A program made the translations under genes and the position numbers. The notes under the pieces are model-generated. The model was given only the letters and a program-made list of their open reading frames with translations. It was not told the DNA's origin and did not search any database. A stretch of DNA of 7,457 bases from Actinobacteria bacterium BACL4 MAG-120820-bin23 (GTDB lineage Bacteria; Actinomycetota; Actinomycetes; Nanopelagicales; Nanopelagicaceae): the NCBI GenBank assembly GCA_001437855.1, contig LIBD01000042.1, positions 1 through 7,457 on the forward strand. The letters are read 5' to 3'. How positions within the stretch are numbered: the first letter of the stretch is position 1; each line of letters opens with the position of its first letter. Positions 1-6,505 of the stretch are shown one piece after another.

Positions 1-596
1 TCATATCCGCTTGTGGTTCTTAAAGTTGAAAGATATGTAGCAACTCCGCCAATAGTTGGGGAATAAGACCTCTCATTATCATTGACAATAATCACTAATC
101 TTTGATTCTTACTTGCTGCAATATTATTCAGCGCCTCCCAACTCATTCCTCCGGTAAGAGCACCGTCACCAACAACGCAAACCACAGTTCTATCCTTTTG
201 ATTAGTAAGTGAAAATCCCTTGGCAATTCCATCACTCCATGAAAGCGCAGTTGAGGCATGAGAGTTTTCAACTACATCATGGTCACTCTCACCCCGGTTT
301 GGATAACCAGCTACTCCCCCTCGCTGACGTAATTTATTAAAACCAGATTTTCTTCCAGTTAATAATTTATGCACATAACTTTGATGACCAGTATCAAATA
401 CGATTACATCCTTTGGGGATTCAAAAATTCTATGAACTGCGATTGTTAACTCGACCACTCCAAGATTTGGGCCTAGGTGTCCACCAGTTTTAGAAACTTG
501 CTCAATTAAGTAAGCACGAATTTCAGCACTCAGCGAATCAAGTTGTTCAAAAGTTAATTTTGTTAAATCCTTTGGGGAGTTGATTTCAGAAAGCAT
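1..596 (-). CDS. dxs: 1-deoxy-D-xylulose-5-phosphate synthase, N-terminal part (runs off left edge)
   Basis: DXS condenses pyruvate and glyceraldehyde 3-phosphate, using thiamine diphosphate, to give 1-deoxyxylulose 5-phosphate, the entry step of the MEP isoprenoid pathway in the cytoplasm. I translated 198 complete codons from the ATG at 596-594; the full family length is about 620-650 residues, so roughly two thirds is missing past the window edge. Visible signatures are SKTGGHLGPNLGVVELT (residues 35-51), FDTGHQSYVHKLLTGR (67-82), ENSHASTALSWSDG (110-123), and the thiamine-diphosphate/Mg motif GDGALTGGM (143-151) closed by NDN (172-174) and ERSYSPTIGG. An in-frame TAA lies 12 bases before the ATG, so the start cannot be further upstream. 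No Shine-Dalgarno is visible; a TAAACT box six bases before the ATG suggests a leaderless transcript. It follows acnA by 35 bases on the same strand. The reading frame is intact as far as seen. Confidence 0.96.
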   Translation of the reverse strand, partial: MLSEINSPKDLTKLTFEQLDSLSAEIRAYLIEQVSKTGGHLGPNLGVVELTIAVHRIFESPKDVIVFDTGHQSYVHKLLTGRKSGFNKLRQRGGVAGYPNRGESDHDVVENSHASTALSWSDGIAKGFSLTNQKDRTVVCVVGDGALTGGMSWEALNNIAASKNQRLVIIVNDNERSYSPTIGGVATYLSTLRTTSGY

Positions 597-602
597 TGGC
601 TT

Positions 603-608
603 AGTTTA
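603..608 (-). promoter_or_regulatory. Candidate -10 box (TAAACT) for a leaderless dxs transcript
   Basis: Reading the minus strand, TAAACT ends six bases before the dxs ATG. This matches the TAnnnT core of actinobacterial -10 elements at the spacing expected if transcription begins at or next to the start codon. No convincing -35 is seen and no Shine-Dalgarno is present. It would let dxs be transcribed separately from acnA, but a six-base match in AT-rich DNA is weak evidence. Confidence 0.35.
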
Positions 609-631
609 AAGGTTTATTTGTAGATTTTCGA

Positions 632-3292
632 TTACTTATTCAGTAGTGAGCGCAATACATACTGCATAATTCCGCCATGTCGATAGTAATCTGCCTCACC
701 TGGGGTATCAATCCTAACTTTGGCCCTAAAGCTCTTTTTGCCTGCGGTCACGGTGACCTCTTTAGGTGTTATGCCATCATTTAATTCTTCTACTCCTGTT
801 ATTTTAAATTCTTCACTGCCATCAAGGCCAAGGGATGCAACATTCTCTCCAGCTAAAAATTGAAGTGGTAAAACACCCATACCAATTAGATTTGATCTGT
901 GAATTCTTTCAAATGATTCTGCAATCACAGCTCTAACCCCTAGTAATGCAGTTCCTTTCGCAGCCCAGTCACGAGAAGAACCAGAGCCATACTCCTTACC
1001 TGCCAAAATTACGAGCGGAATACCCGCTTGAATGTAAGCACGTGATGCATCATAGATAGTGGTTTGCTCACCGTTTGCTAGAAAATTCTTAGTAAATCCT
1101 CCCTCTACATCCTTTAATAATAGATTTTTTAAACGAATGTTTGCAAATGTTCCGCGGATCATAACCTCATGATTACCTCGTCGTGATCCATAGGAATTGA
1201 AATCAGATTTATCAATTCCGTTTTCTGCTAAATACTTTCCTGCTGGTGAATCAACTTTAATATTTCCAGCAGGTGAAATGTGGTCTGTTGTTACCGAATC
1301 ACCCAAAATTGCTAAAACTCTTGCATTTGAAATATTTGTTACCGGACTTGGCTGCTTCGGCATACCATCAAAATATGGTGGTTTTCTAACATAGGTTGAT
1401 TTTTCATCCCAAGCAAATGTTTTACCAGTTGGTGTATCTAAGGACTTCCATCGCTTATCACCATCAAAAACTGAGGCATAATCCTTGGTAAACATTTCCG
1501 AGGAGATTGAAGAGCTTATTACCGAATCAATTTCAGCAGTTGTTGGCCAAATATCCTTTAAGTAAACCTCTTTACCATCATTTCCTATACCAATTGGGTC
1601 CTTCTCAAAATCGTGATCCATAGTTCCAGTAAGTGCGTATGCAACAACTAAAGGTGGTGAAGCTAAATAATTCATCTTTACATCAGGTGAAATACGGCCT
1701 TCAAAATTTCTATTTCCAGAAAGAACTGCCGAGACAGCTAAATCATTTTCATTTATCGCCTTACTTATCTGAACTGGTAGTGGTCCAGAGTTTCCAATAC
1801 AGGTAACGCATCCATACCCAACTAGGTTAAAACCTAATTTCTCCATGTATGGGGTTAAGCCTGAGCGGTCGTAATAATCAGTTACTACTTTAGATCCTGG
1901 CGCCAATGTGGTTTTAACCCAAGGTTTACTGCTTAAGCCCTTTTCAACCGCTTTTTTAGCTAGCAATGCTGCCGCCATCATTACTGATGGATTAGATGTA
2001 TTGGTACATGATGTTATCGATGCAATTACTACGTCGCCATTTCCTACGGATGTAGGTTTACCATTAACACTAACATTTACTTTAGATCTGCTAGTTTTTT
2101 CAGAAAAATATGTTGGTAAAACCTTCTCATAAGAACTTTTAGCATCAGAAAGGGAAATTCTATCTTGTGGTCGTTTTGGCCCAGCTATTGAAGGAACTAC
2201 AGTTGCTAAATCTAATTCCAGTTTTTCAGAAAATCTTGGTGAGGCTTTCGGATCATGCCAAAGCCCATTCACTTTTGCGTACTTCTCAACTAATTCTAGT
2301 TGTTCGCTATTTCGACCAGTGAATTTTAGGTATCTAATTGTTTCTTCATCAATTGGGAAAATAGCACAGGTAGATCCATACTCAGGTGACATATTGCCAA
2401 TAGTTGCTCGATTTGCCATTGGTAGTGCACTTACACCTGGACCATAAAACTCAACAAATTTTCCAACTACGCCATGCTTGCGCAACATTTGCGTAATAGT
2501 TAAAACTAAGTCAGTCGCAGTTGTACCAACTGGAAGTTCACCATTTAATTTAAACCCAACAACTGCTGGTATTAACATAGAGACTGGTTGACCTAACAAG
2601 GCTGCCTCAGCCTCAATTCCACCAACTCCCCAGCCGAGTACTCCTAAGCCATTAACCATTGTTGTGTGTGAATCAGTTCCAACCACAGTATCTGGGTAGG
2701 CACTAAGTTTTCCATTTACAACTCTACTCATAACAACTCTAGCTAAGTATTCAATATTTACCTGATGCACAATTCCGGTTCCAGGCGGTACCACCTTGAA
2801 CTCATCAAAAGCAGTTTGTCCCCATCTTAAAAATCTATATCTTTCTTTATTGCGCTGATATTCAATATCAACATTTTGCTCAAATGCATCTTTAGTCCCA
2901 AATAAATCTGCAATCACAGAGTGGTCAATTACTAGTTCAGCTGGAGAAAGTGGATTTACTTTGGCCGGATCACCACCAAGATCTGCAATCGCCTCACGCA
3001 TAGTTGCTAGATCTACGATGCAGGGAACGCCAGTAAAATCCTGCATAATAACTCTGGCTGGCGTAAATTGGATTTCAGTATCTGGCTCTGAATTTGGATC
3101 CCATGCGGCTAGTTTCTTAATTTGCTCAGCAGTGATATTTGCGCCATCTTCTGTGCGCACTAAGTTCTCTAATAAGATTTTTAAGCTAAACGGAAGATCT
3201 TTAGCCTCAGTAAATTTTGTGATATCAAAAATTTCGTAACTTTTACCAGCAACTTCAAGTGTGGTCTTGGTCTTAAATGAGTCTTTACTCAA
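632..3292 (-). CDS. acnA: Aconitate hydratase A (aconitase)
   Basis: Interconverts citrate and isocitrate via cis-aconitate in the TCA cycle, using a [4Fe-4S] cluster, in the cytoplasm. The 886-residue product matches the usual length of the IRP/AcnA branch (about 890-940). Cluster ligands are Cys429 (in SITSCTNTSNPS) and Cys495 and Cys498 (in GYGCVTCIGNSG). Active-site segments include GTDSHTTMVNGLG (205-217), YGSRRGNHE (701-709) and YGSGSSRDWA (768-777), where Ser772 and Arg774 correspond to the catalytic Ser642/Arg644 of mitochondrial aconitase. The swivel C-terminal domain begins near residue 660 (GDSVTTDHISPAGNI). The start is TTG at 3292-3290: this gives the family's N-terminus (short polar leader, then TLEVAGKSYEIFDI), and upstream no ATG or GTG is in frame before a TAA at 3322-3320. 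Purine-rich sequence (GAAGG...GTGGGG) precedes the start but no good Shine-Dalgarno. It lies between the methyltransferase and dxs, probably cotranscribed. Confidence 0.98.
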   Translation of the reverse strand: MSKDSFKTKTTLEVAGKSYEIFDITKFTEAKDLPFSLKILLENLVRTEDGANITAEQIKKLAAWDPNSEPDTEIQFTPARVIMQDFTGVPCIVDLATMREAIADLGGDPAKVNPLSPAELVIDHSVIADLFGTKDAFEQNVDIEYQRNKERYRFLRWGQTAFDEFKVVPPGTGIVHQVNIEYLARVVMSRVVNGKLSAYPDTVVGTDSHTTMVNGLGVLGWGVGGIEAEAALLGQPVSMLIPAVVGFKLNGELPVGTTATDLVLTITQMLRKHGVVGKFVEFYGPGVSALPMANRATIGNMSPEYGSTCAIFPIDEETIRYLKFTGRNSEQLELVEKYAKVNGLWHDPKASPRFSEKLELDLATVVPSIAGPKRPQDRISLSDAKSSYEKVLPTYFSEKTSRSKVNVSVNGKPTSVGNGDVVIASITSCTNTSNPSVMMAAALLAKKAVEKGLSSKPWVKTTLAPGSKVVTDYYDRSGLTPYMEKLGFNLVGYGCVTCIGNSGPLPVQISKAINENDLAVSAVLSGNRNFEGRISPDVKMNYLASPPLVVAYALTGTMDHDFEKDPIGIGNDGKEVYLKDIWPTTAEIDSVISSSISSEMFTKDYASVFDGDKRWKSLDTPTGKTFAWDEKSTYVRKPPYFDGMPKQPSPVTNISNARVLAILGDSVTTDHISPAGNIKVDSPAGKYLAENGIDKSDFNSYGSRRGNHEVMIRGTFANIRLKNLLLKDVEGGFTKNFLANGEQTTIYDASRAYIQAGIPLVILAGKEYGSGSSRDWAAKGTALLGVRAVIAESFERIHRSNLIGMGVLPLQFLAGENVASLGLDGSEEFKITGVEELNDGITPKEVTVTAGKKSFRAKVRIDTPGEADYYRHGGIMQYVLRSLLNK

Positions 3293-3312
3293 CGCCCCAC
3301 ACCCGCCTTCAT
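3289..3312 (-). other. Possible 7-codon upstream ORF (MKAGVGR) overlapping the acnA TTG start
   Basis: On the minus strand an ATG at 3312-3310 opens a reading frame of seven codons (MKAGVGR) closed by TGA at 3291-3289. That TGA lies inside TTGA, the first four bases of acnA, giving a stop/start overlap typical of translational coupling. The real acnA start is a weak TTG without a clear Shine-Dalgarno, so reinitiation after this small ORF is a reasonable way to load ribosomes onto it. No conservation information is available and no strong ribosome binding site precedes the ATG, so this may be chance. Confidence 0.3.
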
Positions 3313-3328
3313 TTCTTGATTACTTCTA

Positions 3329-3334
3329 ATCTTA
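3329..3334 (-). promoter_or_regulatory. Weak candidate -10 box (TAAGAT) upstream of acnA
   Basis: TAAGAT on the minus strand overlaps the stop codon of the methyltransferase gene. It matches TAnnnT and would put a transcription start about 30 bases before the acnA TTG, including the small upstream ORF in the leader. No matching -35 element is evident. Read-through from the methyltransferase gene is the simpler source of acnA mRNA, so this is only a candidate. Confidence 0.2.
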
Positions 3335-4537
3335 GCCATTTGCTGGTGAAAATCCAGCCACGCACTCTATGTGCTGAGTCATTGGGAAAAGATCATATCC
3401 TGAAATGTGATCCAACTTATAGCCAAGATCTAGCAAAGTTTTTGAGTCCCGAGCTAACGCTGCAGGATCACAGGCTACATAAATAATTTTTCGAGGTTTA
3501 AATTTAATCATTTGTTTCACAACTACCTCACCTGCACCAGTTCTTGGCGGATCTAAAACAATTAAATCTGCTCGTTTTACTATCGACAACTGCTGCGCGA
3601 CTAGACCTTGTAATATCTTGACATTCAATTTATTTGCAAATATTTTCCGTGCATCTGCAACTGCAGTTTTATCACTTTCTATCATTGTTACAAAACCTTG
3701 ATCACTAACTTCATTTAAGATAGCGGAGGCAAATAACCCAACACCGGAATACAAATCGCAAATATGATCTGATTTCTTTATCTCTAGTTTAGAAATTACG
3801 GCCTTAACTAGTGTGGTCGGAGCTAATTTATGACTTTGCCAAAATGCACTAGGTGAAATCTTCAGTGAGTTACCACCTACTTGTTCGATTAATTGTGTGG
3901 GCCCACTAATGCTACGGCCTGATCTAACTACCGATACCTCACTTGTACTGGATACTGCCACCTCAACCCTGGCATCTGATTTCCAAGTGCGGTTTGCTAG
4001 TTCTGCAACATTCATTCGACTATCTGCAATTAAACAATCATTTATCTCGACTACATCATTGCTGCGAGCGCCATAAAATCCAATCCGCCCGCCATTTGAT
4101 ACCGCAAACTCCATTCTAGTTCGCCAGTGCAATCCATCTGCTGGTTCAACTGCTTCAACCTTTAAATCAAATCCCATTTGTAGTAAATCTATTTTGCCAA
4201 TTCGTAAAAATTGTTCAAGAATAATATTTCGTTTGAATTCACGCTGTTGATCAACTTGAACATGTTGGAAATCACAACCACCACATTTTCCAGCATAGCT
4301 ACAAGGTGGTATTACTCGAGTCGGTGCTGGTGTTATTACCTCGATAACATCTGCATGTGCGATCTTTGAATTTACGGCAGTAATTTTTATCTTTGCAATC
4401 TCACCAGTAATTCCATGGCGAACAAAAATAACCTGATTGTTATGCCGGGCAACAAAGTGACCACCATGTGCAACTGGGCCAATTTCGACCTGGATTACCT
4501 CACCTATTTTTAACCGCTCTTGAGCGTTTAATTCCAT
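3332..4537 (-). CDS. TRAM-domain, Fe-S class I RNA (uracil-5-)-methyltransferase, RumA/RlmD family
   Basis: Predicted to transfer a methyl group from S-adenosylmethionine to C5 of a uridine in 23S rRNA (or tRNA). The 401-residue protein has the full family architecture. An N-terminal TRAM RNA-binding domain spans about residues 8-68. A [4Fe-4S] cluster site is formed by Cys79, Cys85, Cys88 and Cys168, with the spacing seen in E. coli RumA. The SAM-binding motif is DLYSGVGLF (261-269), the catalytic-loop motif LDPPRTG (328-334), and the nucleophile Cys356 lies in VACDPAALARD. The C-terminal PMTQHIECV carries the general-base Glu391. All catalytic residues are present. The exact target uridine cannot be told from sequence; the M. 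tuberculosis equivalent recalled is Rv2689c. The ATG at 4537-4535 has no Shine-Dalgarno but has TAGGCT seven bases upstream, suggesting a leaderless mRNA. It is divergent from the trkA pair and 39 bases upstream of acnA. Confidence 0.93.
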   Translation of the reverse strand: MELNAQERLKIGEVIQVEIGPVAHGGHFVARHNNQVIFVRHGITGEIAKIKITAVNSKIAHADVIEVITPAPTRVIPPCSYAGKCGGCDFQHVQVDQQREFKRNIILEQFLRIGKIDLLQMGFDLKVEAVEPADGLHWRTRMEFAVSNGGRIGFYGARSNDVVEINDCLIADSRMNVAELANRTWKSDARVEVAVSSTSEVSVVRSGRSISGPTQLIEQVGGNSLKISPSAFWQSHKLAPTTLVKAVISKLEIKKSDHICDLYSGVGLFASAILNEVSDQGFVTMIESDKTAVADARKIFANKLNVKILQGLVAQQLSIVKRADLIVLDPPRTGAGEVVVKQMIKFKPRKIIYVACDPAALARDSKTLLDLGYKLDHISGYDLFPMTQHIECVAGFSPANG

Positions 4538-4553
4538 AGGAGTGAGCCTATGG
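4534..4553. repeat. Perfect 7-bp inverted repeat in the divergent promoter
   Basis: CCATAGG (4534-4540), six bases AGTGAG, then CCTATGG (4547-4553) form a perfect inverted repeat. It overlaps the methyltransferase start codon and its candidate -10 box, and abuts the candidate -10 of the plus-strand gene. It could be an operator for a dimeric repressor controlling both directions. Part of the symmetry is forced by the ATG and the TAGGCT box, so chance is a real alternative. Confidence 0.35.
4545..4550 (-). promoter_or_regulatory. Candidate -10 box (TAGGCT) for the leaderless methyltransferase mRNA
   Basis: On the minus strand TAGGCT is followed by seven bases and then the methyltransferase ATG. 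This is the TAnnnT geometry of leaderless actinobacterial genes, where the start codon is also the 5' end of the mRNA. The absence of any Shine-Dalgarno before this ATG agrees. No -35 element is recognised. Confidence 0.45.
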
Positions 4554-4556
4554 GTG

Positions 4557-4562
4557 TAAGTT
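4557..4562 (+). promoter_or_regulatory. Candidate -10 box (TAAGTT) for a leaderless first trkA-type gene
   Basis: TAAGTT is followed by exactly seven bases and then GTG at 4570, the start codon supported by protein homology. The spacing equals that of the opposing promoter, six bases away. A second overlapping possibility is TACTTT at 4564-4569, but that sits directly against the start codon and is less likely. No Shine-Dalgarno precedes the GTG. Confidence 0.45.
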
Positions 4563-4569
4563 GTACTTT

Positions 4570-5235
4570 GTGCATGTAGTAATTATGGGCTGCGGTCGCG
4601 TCGGATCCACACTGGCGATAGATCTGCAAAAAGCAGGTCATACAGTTTCGGTAATTGATCAAAATCGAGAAGCCTTTCGCAGATTAGGTGCTGACTTTAA
4701 TGGTCGAACCATTGCCGGGGTTGGATTTGATCGAGATACCTTGCTGGAGGCTGGTATTGAAAAAGCAGATGCCTTTGCTGCCGTCTCAAATGGGGATAAC
4801 TCCAATATTTTGGCAGCCCGTGTTGCTCGAGAAAATTTTGATGTTAAAAATGTAGTTGCTCGAATTTATGATCCAGGTAGAGCTGAGATCTATCAACGAC
4901 TTGGAATTCCAACTGTCGCCACAGTGCTTTGGACGACAGATCAAATTATGCGCCGGCTTACCCCAGATGGCACAAAATCAGAGTGGCGAGATGCAACTGG
5001 CACAGTGCAACTAATTGAGGTCCATCCAAATATAGATTGGTTTGGCCAATCAGTTTTATTAATTGAAAAAAATACGCAATCTAGAGTTGCTTTTATTACT
5101 CGCTTAGGTGAGGCACTTTTGCCAGATGAGCACACAGTGTTGCAAGAGGGAGATCTAGTACATGTACTAGCTAAAGAGGATGATATTTCCAAGATTGAAA
5201 AGATTTTGGCTAAATCTCCTGAGGGTACAAAATGA
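4570..5235 (+). CDS. ceoB: TrkA-family K+ uptake regulatory subunit, first of a pair (CeoB type)
   Basis: Cytoplasmic RCK-type nucleotide-binding subunit expected to gate a Trk/Ktr-like potassium transporter in response to NAD(H) or another ligand. From the GTG at 4570 the protein has 221 residues, the usual length for a single-unit TrkA. The N-terminal Rossmann fold begins at residue 2 (HVVIMGCGRVGS) with GxGxxG at 7-12 and the ribose-binding acidic residue Asp30 closing strand 2 (VSVIDQN). A TrkA_C domain occupies about 140-217. I chose GTG 4570 over the in-frame TTG at 4561 because homologs begin with M-H/R-V-V-I-M-G and because a -10 box lies seven bases before it. The gene overlaps the next by ATGA. 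The symbol follows the mycobacterial Rv2691 position next to the TRAM methyltransferase; no transporter membrane subunit lies in this window. Confidence 0.9.
   Translation: MHVVIMGCGRVGSTLAIDLQKAGHTVSVIDQNREAFRRLGADFNGRTIAGVGFDRDTLLEAGIEKADAFAAVSNGDNSNILAARVARENFDVKNVVARIYDPGRAEIYQRLGIPTVATVLWTTDQIMRRLTPDGTKSEWRDATGTVQLIEVHPNIDWFGQSVLLIEKNTQSRVAFITRLGEALLPDEHTVLQEGDLVHVLAKEDDISKIEKILAKSPEGTK
5221..5225 (+). promoter_or_regulatory. Ribosome binding site (GAGGG) for the second trkA-type gene
   Basis: GAGGG ends six bases before the ATG at 5232, inside the end of the upstream gene. It is the one clear Shine-Dalgarno in the window, and it sits at an internal operon junction where the overlapping stop and start (ATGA) favour coupled translation. 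It contrasts with the apparently leaderless first gene. Confidence 0.6.
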
Positions 5236-5885
5236 GAATAGCTATCGCCGGAGCTGGCAATGTGGGCCGAGCTATTGCTCGAGAATTGTTAGAAAATGGC
5301 CACCAAGTACTGTTAATTGATAAGGATCCAAAGGCGTTAAAGATGGATTCAGTTCCAAGTGCAGAATGGTTATTAGCTGATGCCTGTGAGATTACCGCAT
5401 TAGATGTAGCTAAATTAGATGGTTGCCAAGTATTAGTTGCTGCTACCGGCGATGACAAGGTAAATCTTGTTGCCGCCCTGCTTGGAAAAACTGAGTATGG
5501 CGTACCCAGAGTTGTTGCTCGAGTAAATCACCCAAAGAATGAGTGGATGTTTGACTCTGCTTGGGGAGTTGATGTGGCAGTTTCGACACCAAGAATTATC
5601 TCTGCCTTAGTTGAAGAGGCGGTAAGTGTTGGCGATGTAGTGCGATTGTTTTCATTTAGAAAAGGTGAGGCTAATTTAGTTGAGATTACCTTGCCCGATT
5701 CAGCAGCATGTTGTGGAAAAACTGTTGGCGAAGTTGAACTCCCAGAGGATGCATCTTTGGCGGCAATTGTTAGAGATGGCCATGTTTTAACACCAAAAGA
5801 TCATGATGTATTTGCCGCCGGTGATGAGTTGCTGTTTGTTGCCTCAGCTAGAGCTGAAGAGCAATTAAAATCTTGTTTTATTTAA
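5232..5885 (+). CDS. ceoC: TrkA-family K+ uptake regulatory subunit, second of a pair (CeoC type)
   Basis: Paralog of the preceding gene and likely its partner in a cytoplasmic RCK ring controlling potassium uptake. The 217-residue product starts MRIAIAGAGNVGRAIA with GxGxxG at residues 7-12 and Asp30 (LLIDKDP) in the NAD-binding position. A TrkA_C domain lies in about residues 130-215 (from VSVGDVVRLFSF, with the typical GDELLFVAS near the end). The segment VPRVVARVNHP matches VKNVVARIYDP in the first protein, confirming tandem duplication and divergence. The ATG overlaps the upstream stop codon by ATGA and has a GAGGG ribosome binding site. The gene ends tail-to-tail with the DUF3159 gene, the two stop codons sharing bases. 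The symbol is by mycobacterial synteny (Rv2692). Function as a K+ regulator is family knowledge; the ligand is unknown. Confidence 0.9.
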   Translation: MRIAIAGAGNVGRAIARELLENGHQVLLIDKDPKALKMDSVPSAEWLLADACEITALDVAKLDGCQVLVAATGDDKVNLVAALLGKTEYGVPRVVARVNHPKNEWMFDSAWGVDVAVSTPRIISALVEEAVSVGDVVRLFSFRKGEANLVEITLPDSAACCGKTVGEVELPEDASLAAIVRDGHVLTPKDHDVFAAGDELLFVASARAEEQLKSCFI

Positions 5886-6505
5886 CCTATCTTTGTAGTT
5901 GGCGTCTTTCTTAATACCAACCATGTTGCCCAAGCAGTTGCAATAAATAATGGGTAACCCATAGCTAATCTAGCTGTGCCAAGAGCGTTTACATTCCCAC
6001 TCTTATAAAGTGGATACTGCACTATTAATCGGATCGCAAACATTCCTACCCAAAGCCAGCCAGCTTGGATATAGGCCTTTAGCCGGGCTGGATCTTTGCG
6101 CCACAAAAAGTTCTCACCCAAAATTGGTCCTAACATAATTCCCAAAATTGGCCACTTAATTAAATTTGTAAATGCGTATAAGAATCCATATCCGGCATTT
6201 ATATATAACCCTGGAAGATAGAAATCTGCTGCGTTTCCACTTCTTCTAGAAATTAAGGCGCAGATTGCTACCCCAACTAAACCAGAGAATGCGTGCTGAA
6301 GTGTTTGACGCTTAATTAATCTAATCGCAGTCAAACTTATTGAAAGGCTAAGCGCTGCCCAAAGGGAGGCATTTAAATTTTGGCTTGAAATATTAAAAAC
6401 CAATAAGAAAAGCAAGGCCGGCAGCCCGGAGTCAATTAATCCGCGCTTGCCCCCTAAGGCAGATACAACTTTATCTTTATCCTCATTATGGCCGTGATAA
6501 CTCAT
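5882..6505 (-). CDS. DUF3159 family multi-pass membrane protein
   Basis: A conserved actinobacterial integral membrane protein of unknown function, 207 residues. After a short polar N-terminus comes the family hallmark GGKRGLIDSGLPALLFLLVF (residues 18-37). Hydrophobic segments fall at about 27-40, 46-64, 72-86, 96-116, 118-130, 147-166 and 178-198, consistent with six or seven membrane helices. Other recognisable segments are DFYLPGLYINAGYG (94-107), LGPILGE (125-131), a basic loop WRKDPARLKAY (135-145) and RLIVQYPLY (159-167). Its ATG overlaps the dut stop as ATGA, so it is translationally coupled as the last gene of the thioesterase-dut operon. The M. tuberculosis counterpart recalled is Rv2693c, likewise convergent with ceoC. 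No mechanism can be stated from the sequence. Confidence 0.9.
   Translation of the reverse strand: MSYHGHNEDKDKVVSALGGKRGLIDSGLPALLFLLVFNISSQNLNASLWAALSLSISLTAIRLIKRQTLQHAFSGLVGVAICALISRRSGNAADFYLPGLYINAGYGFLYAFTNLIKWPILGIMLGPILGENFLWRKDPARLKAYIQAGWLWVGMFAIRLIVQYPLYKSGNVNALGTARLAMGYPLFIATAWATWLVLRKTPTTKIG

Noticed and set aside
1197..3239. Open frames of 65-92 codons on the plus strand (1197-1394, 1908-2132, 2961-3239) opposite acnA
   Set aside because: They lie wholly antisense to a strongly supported aconitase gene, resemble no known protein, and have no supporting start context.
3277..3486. 69-codon plus-strand frame spanning the acnA/methyltransferase junction
   Set aside because: It covers the ends of two well-supported minus-strand genes and its translation shows no recognisable domain.
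4561..4569. TTG at 4561 as the start of the first trkA-type gene
   Set aside because: It would add three residues (MYF) before the family's normal N-terminus and would place the start inside the probable -10 region; GTG at 4570 fits homology and promoter spacing.
4941..5458. Minus-strand frames of 82-83 codons opposite the two trkA-type genes
   Set aside because: They are antisense shadows of clear Rossmann-fold genes with full motifs; their translations are low-complexity and Ser/Thr/Ala/Asn-rich.
4822..5522. Recurring GTTGCTCGA-like words in the trkA pair
   Set aside because: They encode the same Val-Ala-Arg or Ile-Ala-Arg tracts at homologous places in two paralogs, so they reflect protein similarity rather than a DNA repeat family.
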